The notes below the pieces were generated by a model, which saw nothing but the letters and a program-made list of their open reading frames with translations, made no database searches and had not been told where the DNA came from. From NCBI GenBank assembly GCA_002110485.1, contig MOWL01000067.1, positions 682,001-746,000 on the forward strand: a stretch of DNA of 64,000 bases. The letters are read 5' to 3'. The position numbers and the translations under genes are program-made. This stretch comes from Emergomyces orientalis (taxonomy: Eukaryota > Ascomycota > Eurotiomycetes > Onygenales > Ajellomycetaceae). This document shows positions 1 through 8,873 of this stretch, one piece after another. Within the stretch, counting starts at the first letter, position 1. The number at the start of each line of letters is the position of its first letter.

Positions 1-1061
1 ACACTCTCTTCTTTCTACAGATACATTGACTGCTGCATTTAAGAAATTCCAGGACCTCTGGGACTTCTGGACAAGTTCCGCCTCTAACACAACTAGGCCC
101 TGTCAGATTATCATCAGATGGTGCCCCAGCCATGTGAATATTGAAGACAATGAAACAGTAGATAAATTAGTAAAATAGACTACACTCATGAACTACACAT
201 CTCAAGAAATAACTATTGCTCAGACAAAGCTAGCCATATGAGAGCTTTTTCAAACTGCTGTCAAGAAGTACTGATTCTCTGTCTCAAAAAACCCATATCT
301 CAGGCCTAAACCATCTATAGACATATGTCCCCCACCAGAGCTCTCTCTCCCCTGCCGGCATCTTGACTCTCTACTTGTGGTGAGAACAGGCCATGAAGAC
401 TTCATCATCTATCATGAAAGATGAAATCATCAAGACACCCTTCTTACATGTGTCTGTGAATGCAAGAAAACATCAGAACATTTCTTCTTCTGCTGAAAAG
501 AAAGAAGACTCAGTCAGTTTAATATATTATTTTCATCACTCTGCACAAGCTCAAAAGAGACACTTAACTGAATACTTAGCACTAAGACAGAAACAAAATT
601 CTTTGCTAGCTGATACTCAAAAATTTTCTTCTTCATCAAAATTCAATATCAGTTTTAAATCTGTAATTATTTTTTCTATCTCTTCTCTATGTCATCTCTC
701 TTCACTCATTCTTCTTCTTTCTATTTCTATATTTATTATATCTCTTTCTCTATTACTTCTCTTCACACTCAGGCAACTACACTTGTTCAGATTTTAACAA
801 CTCTGCTTTGAGATCTCTTCAATCTCATATATACTGATGCTCCACCCCAGCTGCACCCCAATCAGAACCTCCAGAAAGGAGGATAATGTGTAATATACAA
901 TACAGTAGAGCTTTGGCCAACTAGAACCTGTCAGGCAGTAGACTAGCTACTGCGCTGGCGCGCCTGATACCCCTAGGGAGGTTCTGTGGCTGAGGCAGTC
1001 TGCTTAGTCAGCCGCTTATGTGTCTCCAGGCGTTAAATAATTAATAATAATAATAATAATA
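1..1061 (+). mobile_element. Decayed 3' end of a Tad-like non-LTR retrotransposon (LINE)
   Basis: The plus strand from base 1 reads as the end of a retrotransposon RNase H domain, with WCPSHVNIEDNETVDKLVK around 120-176. This is the usual W-P-H-x-x-I-x-x-N-E-x-x-D pattern of Tad-type LINEs. Further on (about 390-505) comes a typical C-terminal LINE segment, TGHEDFIIYHER, followed by a C-x-C...H-x-x-x-C knuckle (CVCECKKTSEHFFFC). The frame is broken by stop codons near 176, 239, 270, 413 and 506, so the copy is dead. A non-coding tail follows and ends in (TAA)n at about 1032-1061, as LINE 3' ends do. The 5' part lies outside the window. The T- and A-rich stops fit C-to-T decay such as repeat-induced point mutation, which is inference. 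Confidence 0.72.
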
Positions 1062-1201
1062 GTTCAATATGATAGGCTTGATGCACTCTATGAGTTGTAT
1101 GTTAGGTGATACTAGGGCTACCCGGGTCACATGCCCCACACACACATATATATTTTAGCTAGTTAGGTAGTTCAATATGATAGGCTTGATGCACTCTATG
1201 A
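1061..1201. repeat. 33-bp direct repeat flanking a 75-bp spacer
   Basis: The 33-base stretch beginning agttcaatatgataggcttg occurs at 1061-1093 and again, identical, at 1169-1201. The spacer holds a CA/TA-rich run (about 1138-1154). The first copy starts directly at the end of the LINE TAA tail. The layout could be a target-site duplication around a very short retroelement fragment, or a local tandem duplication. Confidence 0.7.
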
Positions 1202-2875
1202 TTGTATTCGATTGATCACGTGAGATCACGTGCGCAGCTCTTGGCGTGGAACGGGCCGTTACAAAGACCACTCATTACCAATGTGCACCACAGGTGAGAA
1301 ACATCAGATTTGTCAATCAATTATAAAAGAAAGAGATTAATAACAACAAGTATCAAGATACAGACAGAATGAAATTAACAGTATTAATAGAATAGATGTG
1401 CAGAATCTCAAAATATCAAAGATAGAATGTAGAGCATTAGATAGTCATGTATGTGACAAGAAAATGAGATTAACAAAGTGAACAGAAAACCTCAGTCAGT
1501 CACTGCTTTGAACAGACTAGATATTTCAGTAGCCAGTCTCAGTCTGTGCATGATTTTAGAGTAACTTGATGGTAGAGTAAGGCAAAATTGCATCGGAGAA
1601 GAAGAGAAGTGGACATGATTATTATATCACAAACAGTTTCAACTGCAGCACAGCTAAACCAGATGACACTAACAGTGAGAACCAAGAGAAAGAAGAGATG
1701 AGCATGACACACACAAGACAAGAGAATTATGAGGAAAGAAAGAGAAAATAGAGATGATGAAGAGAGAATGTTTGGGTGACAGAAGAAGCAGATTTATACA
1801 GTTCAGAAAGCAGTGCTGTTGCACTAAACTCAATTAGAATAGCACTAAACCATGTAAGGTGATTACTCCCCCATGATACGGTATCTAGGTAGAGTTGGAT
1901 GCCTGGGTATTAAACAGACCCTTGGATACCAGCCGTACAAATGAACAATGGCCCAGATCGCACTGGCATCATCTTATCTCATGTGAAGTGCTGCGTATGT
2001 ATGAGAATAAAAAAATAGGCTGCTAGTTAGTTGAGCTACCTGCGTATGTATTATTCACTTTCCAACATAATGTGGCATCATGACCTCAGACTAGCCTGAG
2101 ATCTGGATTTTGGCCGGCAAATAGACACCTGAATGGCGGCCGAGTGGCGGGTTTTGTAGGTTGTGATGCTTATTGCATTCCAGCATTTCGTTCCAACTTT
2201 TTGCCTTCCGGTACAATTATTATATTCAACACATATAATAAGCATCGGTGCCTGGGAAGTTAGAACTGAACGAATAACAGAAAAAAACAGGAAAGAAAAA
2301 AGAAAAAGAGAAAAAGAAAATACAGTGGCTTGCTTCTACCATATCCACATAGTTTTTAAACTCCGCCCTTGCTGCTTCGGCTTGGAGTTAAGTCCTTCTA
2401 ATTAGTTTTATCCCCCCCGCCCCAAGTTACCCAAATACCCGGCAGAATCGTGCGGGCTTCGCGAAATCTTTGTCCCTCACCGGATCCCATCAGCCACCAC
2501 TTTCGTCGTCTTCTTCCCTCTTCTTTTCCACCTCCCAATTACCCCCTGACACTCTTCTGCCTACCCGGGCTACCAGAAAGGAAACGCGATAAGAAAGTCA
2601 AATCATATCCAATTAGGCACCCTCTCCTCCAAATAAACCATATATTTACCTTCGCCCATTCTTCCACACTCCAGAACAAACCTCGGATCTTCACCCCTTC
2701 TCCAGCCTATCCCCATCCCCAAAACCATCTCTACAATAACAACAAACCACACATTTTTATCCCTCTATATGCCGGTTCGACTGCTAGCCCGGACAGATCA
2801 TATATTCTCCTCCCTTCCTCCCATCCCCCTCCCCTACCCCTCAACCCTCACCACCCGAGCGTCATCATCACCACC
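1202..2875. other. Intergenic: AT-rich repeat remains, then promoter of the NMNAT gene
   Basis: I see no gene here. From 1202 to about 2060 the sequence is AT-rich and looks like further transposon debris; an 11-base word (ctgcgtatgta) is repeated at 1991-2001 and 2040-2050. From about 2400 onward the plus strand becomes rich in C and T runs, as is usual for the promoter and leader of a highly expressed fungal gene. The frame of the downstream gene happens to be open back to 2450, but that part has low-complexity, untranslated-leader composition. Confidence 0.5.
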
Positions 2876-4054
2876 ATGGTTGACGCCGACTATGCCATAA
2901 CCAGCGTCGATGTCGACGGCAAGGGCAACGGCAGCGGCAACGGAGTCGCGGTGCCCCCCATGGACCCGGAATCCTACAAATTCCCAGATCACAGACTGAA
3001 AAATGTCATGTCAGACCCGTCCAAAACACCCCTCCTACTCGTGGCTTGCGGCTCCTTCTCGCCGACGACATATCTGCACCTTCGCATGTTCGAGATGGCG
3101 GCGGACTATATCAAGTTCAGCACAGATTTTGAGTTAATTGGCGGGTACCTGTCGCCTGTGTCGGATGCGTATAAGAAGGCGGGTTTGGCGAGCGCGGTAC
3201 ATAGGTATGTATAATATTATTACTCACACTTTTATATCATTTTCAAGAGAAAGAACAGACAATCCTTCAGTGCTGTTTGCCCCCCGTATCTAGGAATTAT
3301 GCTGACGCAAAACTCCCTTTACTAGAGTTGCCATGTGTCAATTAGCAGTCGAGAAGACTTCGAGCTGGCTCATGGTCGATCCGTGGGAGCCGATGCAGAA
3401 GGAATATATCCCCACCGCAATGGTGCTGGATCATTTCGACCATTACATAAACGAGGTACTTGGTGGGATTGATACAGGCGACGGCGCCCGCAAACCAGTG
3501 CATGTAGCCCTGCTTGCCGGCGCAGATCTCATCCATACCATGTCCACACCTGGCGTATGGAGTGAGAAGGATCTAGACCATATCCTTGGACGATACGGGG
3601 TGAGTCATTATGTTTTACTTCATGTCACTCTTTTCCTCTTTTCATTTAAAAGAAAAAGAAGAAGAAGGGGTTCTAAGACTGATAATACCCCATGTATTAG
3701 ACCTTCATTGTCGAACGAGCCGGCACGGACATCGACGAAGCAATCGCCAGCCTCCAACCCTGGAAAGAAAATATATATGTAATCCAACAATTAATCCAAA
3801 ACGACGTTAGCAGTACGAAGATACGCCTTTTTCTCCGGCGCGAGATGAGCGTCCGCTACCTAATCCCTAGTCCTGTCATCGACTATATTGAGAAACACCA
3901 CCTGTACGAAGACGAAGGGTCTTCGTCCGCTGCTGCGGGCCAGAATCAGAGCCAGAACCAGAACGAGAACCCGAACTCGAATTCGAGAGATAAAGGGAAG
4001 GGGAAACAAGAAGACGCAACGATGTCTAATGATAATGATAATGCTAGGGGATGA
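2876..4054 (+). CDS. NMA1: Nicotinamide/nicotinate mononucleotide adenylyltransferase (NMNAT)
   Basis: This enzyme joins ATP to NMN or nicotinate mononucleotide to make NAD or its deamido form, the shared last adenylylation step of NAD synthesis. Three exons are inferred: 2876-3204, 3326-3599 and 3701-4054, giving about 318 aa. Introns have GTATGT and GTGAGT donors and a CTGAC branch point near 3300. The nucleotide-binding motif is GSFSPTTYLHLRMFEMA, where the family has a GxFxPxTxxHLRMFE-type signature. The C-terminal ISSTK-type motif is present as VSSTKIRLFLRRE, followed by YLIPSPVIDYI. The last 40 or so residues (Q/N/S/D-rich) are low complexity and beyond the usual family end. The start at 2876 is chosen because it sits in a strong ACCACCATGG context and immediately precedes the acidic N-terminus. 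Cellular site is probably nucleus and cytosol, as in yeast Nma1/Nma2 (family knowledge). Confidence 0.93.
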
Positions 4055-5261
4055 TTTTTTCAATGATCTTCATCCCCTCCCATTAACTTTGTTTTAACAA
4101 AACCATGTTCACTATATTTCCCATAGAGGCGGTGGTGTCGCGACCTCCTGGGGAGGTAGTGTCGGGGACAAGGGGTTGTTCTTGGCAGAGCAGAGAAAGG
4201 GAGCAGTGGGATCGATAGGATGTGTTGCGTTTAATGGATGTATATTTTCTTGTTCTATGATATATATGAATATGCCTCCCATCCATTTCTCACGTGCTTG
4301 GCATATACATATATACATACACCCATCCATCCATCCATCCACGCGCAGAAACAGTTTAACGCGCCCTTTGAGGAATAGTGGGTCGAGCGGAAGCCATACA
4401 CAGGATTATTTTGCCTGCTTCCCCGACCAATAATTTTTTTTCTTTGTTATTGCTGAAGGCCAGTTGAACTAAACACAAACATATACACAAAACAGCCCCC
4501 CCTGGGCCTCATTCTCTCTCCCACGCAGACACATCAAGGGACTCGAAAGACAGACAGAGACCACACAGACACCCCAAGGACCATGGAACCACAACCCAAC
4601 CCCAACCCACTCCCTCCTTCGGAGCCTAGCCGTTCTTCTGTTCAGTTCACAGCAATACAATACCAAAACCAAAACTGAGCCCCTTATTTTGTATTGCTTG
4701 ATATCCGCCCCCGTCCAGTCCCGTCCCTCCACCAGCCTCCCACTCTCCCGGTACGGCACCCATTGGAATGAAAAAAACAACAAAAAAAAAACATCAAGAC
4801 GGAAATGAAAATGCGGCTACATATATCTACACCTTGCCGTGTTCACACTTCACAGAGACTTAAAACCTTCTGCCAATAATCGAACGAAGCATATCTTATA
4901 CCCCGCCGTAGGGCCTTTTCACGCATTGATCCATATGTGACCCATCCCGCCCTCGCCATACTCGCATATATTTACCGTGCCAGGCTAAAGCTCAGTTTGA
5001 GCATGACCAATGGCATGGGGTTTATGGAGGGCGGGATGAAGGAGTATTTAGTTGGCATTTCATGCCTGGATCCATGGTGGTTTTCTAGCTTTAATTTGCC
5101 TGTGTTTTGTATATTTTGCTTCTGGGCTTTAGATTGCTGCTATTCCAACCCCTTTTGTTCATCACCCGTTTTTTTGTTGTTCTATATAGAGCAAGAGTAT
5201 ATAACCCCGATCAGTCGATCAATGCAACTGGTGGGTTGTTGGTGGGCGGCAGGCTTTTCTC

Positions 5262-5303
5262 TGTCTCTCTCTCTCTCTCTTTGTTTTTTTTTTTTTTTTT
5301 TTT
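5262..5303. repeat. (CT)n microsatellite followed by a 20-nt T run
   Basis: A CT dinucleotide run (about 5262-5281) is followed by twenty T residues at 5284-5303. It is a simple repeat in an intergenic region. Length is likely to vary between strains. Confidence 0.85.
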
Positions 5304-5938
5304 CTCAAGCGAGCATGTATGGTAACATGCAAGTTGACCGCTTCATATTCTTTTTTCCTTATACTCGTTGGGTGGATGCGTGGGTGAAGAGATACCTACC
5401 TAGAAAAGAACATGGGGAGTTTTTGTATTCCCCTCTGCGTCGGTCTGTGTTCCATTGAAGTGTTTTCATCTATAGAATTCATTTTTGAATCCGAAGAGTC
5501 TGTTATGTACTGTACATGGATTACTGGTGCCAGTGTAAATCAACCGTTTTCCCAAATAAACACCCAATTTTTATTTAGATATCCCATATCCATTTTCCAT
5601 GTCTATCTATCTATATATTATTATCCCTCTCGTATCCCTCTTAAATTTGTCCCGCGCCAAGCGCCGAAGTGGGGGGAAGGTTCCAGTTCCAGTTCTGATA
5701 ACTTACTAAACCCCATGCTTATCTAATCTCCCGTGCCCAACTTGGCCGCCATTCGCCCAGAGTTTTTGCTCCTGCCCCTGAATTCTTTTTATTTTATTTT
5801 TATTTTCTATCTCACTTCAACTCTTCAAGTTCTTCTTCAAATCTTTTAACAGAAAGATTTCACTCCAATTCTTTGGCTCGCGCACCACCGCAATCGCTGT
5901 GTGTTGAGGTATCGTCGAAGCTTTTTTTATTTTTGCAG

Positions 5939-6420
5939 GTACGTACGTAACTCAGAGCTGAGTGGGCAGGTAGTTAACTACCTGTTATATGGGTTCATGT
6001 CCACTGTTTTTTTTTTTTTTTTTTTTTTGGCGGGAGGAGAATAAAGTGTACTCTTTTTTATTTCTCCATTTAGTCGATCCATTCCCTCTATCAAAAAATG
6101 TCCACGATTTTTATTTACGTATCTTGTAAACTGCTTCCGTTGTTATGTTCCTAGCCTTGAATAATTCGGGGGTGCGCTGGGAGTTTCATAATTTCTCCAC
6201 TGCTATCGTCGGTTGTTCATGGGCATCATGGCGATATGATATCACAGCCAGATGATGAAGGTGCTTGGTTTGTGACTTTTGCGATTTCTGAACTTGTTTG
6301 AGGTATAACAGAGTATATAAGGGATCGAGCTTTTGCTGTCCTTTCGTGGCCCATGTTTATATCTACTTTGCTTTGTTGAATCTGGCTGAACGATAATACT
6401 GACTTCTAAACAAGCTATAG
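5939..6420 (+). other. Probable 5'-leader intron of the HAD phosphatase gene
   Basis: A strong donor (CAG followed by GTACGT at 5939) is paired with a branch-point-like ACTGAC near 6399 and a TATAG acceptor ending at 6420. This would be a 482-nt intron in the untranslated leader, 150 nt before the start codon at 6571. The interior contains a 22-nt T run and two palindromes. Inferred from splice signals only. Confidence 0.4.
5967..5984. repeat. 18-bp perfect palindrome
   Basis: The sequence caggtagttaactacctg is its own reverse complement. A second imperfect dyad, actcag-ag-ctgagt, lies just upstream at 5950-5963. The core ggtagttaactac recurs 47 kb away at 53476-53488 beside a similar ACGTA-rich run. 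It may be a protein-binding dyad or a remnant of a dispersed repeat. Confidence 0.7.
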
Positions 6421-6570
6421 ATACAAGAGCGACTTTTATACATCAGACACGGTTTATTGTTCCTTTTGGTCAATCCTATCACTTGAAAAGCCAATTGCAT
6501 TATCTGTCTCACTTCACCTTCGAGGACAGAAACTGTCGAGAAAATTTATCCACATTTTTCCACCGCAACC

Positions 6571-8045
6571 ATGGGTTCAATTGAATTGCCAGCGATGAGA
6601 ACGCAGCCAAAGATCATCTTCTTCACTGACTTCGACGGCACCATCACCCTCAAAGATAGTATGTTTCCTCTGCCTGTCCTGCCTGCACACCCCCTCAGCC
6701 TGTTCCTCCCCTTTTTCTTTCTCATTTGGCAGCTCTGTCAATACTTTTTGGTGCGGTGAGTTGTGTAGCTCTGGTGGTGTATGAGAGCAAGTTTGAGTCC
6801 GACTTATACATGTAACATGACATACGGGAGAATGAATGGGATTATTTCTAATATGATTCCTTTTTACTTCTTTTTGTTCTGGTTGTGGTGTATAGGCAAT
6901 GATTTCATGGTATGATATATGGATCCATCCTTTTTGTGTTTGCTTTTCTTTCTATTATTGTTTCTTACCATCTATTCCCCAAGGATATCAAAAAATCTTC
7001 TTCTGGGCATTGAGGGGGATGAGATGCCTGCCTACAAGGAGAAAATGAAATTGCTAACACGTTTGAGATAGACCGATAATCTGGGCTATGGACAAGAGAA
7101 GCGTCGACAGGGCAATCTTGATGTGCTCGAAAATAAAATCACGTTCCGGTATGTACTCTCTATATAAACACCGATCCCATGCAATGAATTCCAAAAGCTA
7201 ACACAAATGATAAAATTTCCAGCGACTCCTTCCGCGAGATGCTTGACAGTGTCAGGACCCCTTTCAACGAATGCATCCGCATCCTGCTTGAAAACATGGA
7301 GCTGGATCCACACTTCACCGAGTTTTACAAATGGGCACGGGACCATAATGTGCCTATCGTCATCCTGTCCTCTGGCATGGTGCCAGTCATCCACGCTCTA
7401 CTCGTGAAGTTGCTCGGTCATGAGCCGGATAATATACAGATTGTCGCCAATCAAGTTGCTAGCAGGGATGGGAAGGATATCAATTCCGAGGGCGGATGGC
7501 AGATTGTTTATCACGATGATAGGTGAGGGGTTTTGCTCTATATCTCTATATATGGGAGGGGGAGTAGTGCTAGATAGTTTGGTGGTCGCAATGGAAGGGG
7601 AACGGAAAATCTTGGAGTTATCTTGCTAATCATAGACACGCAACTCGCAGCCATTTCGGCCACGACAAATCCCTCGAAATCAAACCCTACGCCGCGCTCC
7701 CAGCAGGCGAGAAGCCCACCCTCCTCTATGCTGGTGATGGCGTTTCGGATCTATCAGCTGCATCGCAGACGGACCTGCTCTTCGCGAAGAAAGGGAACGG
7801 TATGTCCCCTCCTCCCCCTATCTTTGTATATATAAACATATTATGCCATTTGGCCAATCAACTACGCCCTAACAAACTAAACCTCACCCACGTACACAGA
7901 CCTAGTAACATACTGCCAACGTGAGAAAATCCCCTACACCGTCTTCGAGGATTGGTCCACCATCCTGCAGACGACCAAGGATATCTGGGAGGGGACGACA
8001 GATACGAAGACTATTGCTGAAGGGGTGTCTGGTGCGAGTTTGTGA
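6571..8045 (+). CDS. HAD-superfamily phosphatase, YNL010W/Pyp1 type
   Basis: This is a small soluble phosphatase of the phosphoserine-phosphatase-like HAD subgroup, closest by pattern to yeast YNL010W (Pyp1), described as a polyol-phosphate phosphatase. Six exons are inferred: 6571-6658, 6896-6909, 7072-7148, 7223-7522, 7651-7799 and 7900-8045, giving 257 aa, the normal family size. Exon 2 is only 14 nt. Motif I is FFTDFDGTITLKDSNDF, with nucleophile D20 and acid/base D22. Motif II is VILSSGM, a lysine follows in FGHDKS, and the acidic motif is AGDGVSDLSAA. The TDNLGYGQEKR and HTPF-like (RTPFNECI) segments are hallmarks of this group. The product is probably cytosolic. The exact substrate in this fungus is unknown. 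Converges with the rvt gene. Confidence 0.88.
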
Positions 8046-8873
8046 GAAGGAAGTGCTATTACTGAAGCTGGTCATGTGCGTTGAGATGGTTGTGTATGGG
8101 CATGATATACCCATAGAGAGAAATAGCGAAGAGGGTTAGACGAATCTGTGATTTTGTCTACATCTGTTATAAAATAGAGGGATGACGGATAGAGCATAGA
8201 GGATTTGTGTTTTCGCTTCTGCCCTGAGGATTTGAGAATTTGGTGGAAAGGGTGTTCTTTTCGAAGATTCAAGAATTAATCCTTCTCGTGCTGATTATAT
8301 TTCGTGATACGTATTTTCTTTTATATCATTATTGTGGTTTGCTTGATGCATGATTCATTAGCTGCCTGTTACAGATCCTCCTCCCATGGTATATATCTAT
8401 TCTCTGGATGAGATTGCATGACTCAAACGTTGAGAGATGGGGTGATAAGAATATGATGTATCCTCTCTATTTTCTATTTATAAATGTTTTCGTTGAGGGG
8501 GGTTTCGCTCCGTGACTCTGCTTTCTTTGGGGAGGATTCAGAAAAAATATAAATTAGAATTGCATGGATAGATACTTGATATATGGTCTAATTTGTAAAT
8601 GTATGTGGTATGGCACTCTTGCAAAGTCATCAGAGGTACTAGAATGTGGGGATGGGCGAATTAAATGAAACTGCAGGGTAGAAGTTTCAACATAACAATT
8701 CGAAAGGGGTAAAACGGATATCAGACTTAGGAGTGCTGCCAAACATAACGGACGTAAATTGAAGAATAGAGCCAGGGGATGTGAGTGCTGGGCTCTTTTA
8801 GTTCCCCAATCAAGCGACGAAATGGCCTTCATGAGAGCGAAAAGTCATCCCCTGTCTCCCTTCCTTATTTTCA
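8046..8873. other. Intergenic between two convergent genes
   Basis: Shared 3' region of the phosphatase and rvt genes, AT-rich, about 0.8 kb. I see no gene or RNA; it should hold both polyadenylation regions. Confidence 0.6.

Larger units (their letters stand above)
4055..6570. other. Intergenic: NMNAT 3' end and long leader/promoter of the HAD phosphatase gene
   Basis: No protein gene is supported. Short open frames here consist of low-complexity sequence. The stretch contains a CATC tetranucleotide run (4323-4341), CT and T runs (5262-5303 and 6007-6028), and between 5770 and 5930 a pyrimidine-rich, promoter-like block. The right half probably holds the promoter, leader and a leader intron of the next gene. 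Confidence 0.5.

Noticed and set aside
889..1263. Possible solo LTR starting TGTAA and ending TTACA
   Set aside because: No matching target duplication on the two sides, and the LINE 3' tail inside it explains most of the sequence.
2450..2875. In-frame upstream extension of NMNAT
   Set aside because: Pro/His/Ser-rich leader-like composition; the ATG at 2876 has the better context and matches the family start.
4937..5458. 173-codon open frame on the plus strand
   Set aside because: Mostly translation of CT and T runs, with no motif and no codon pattern.
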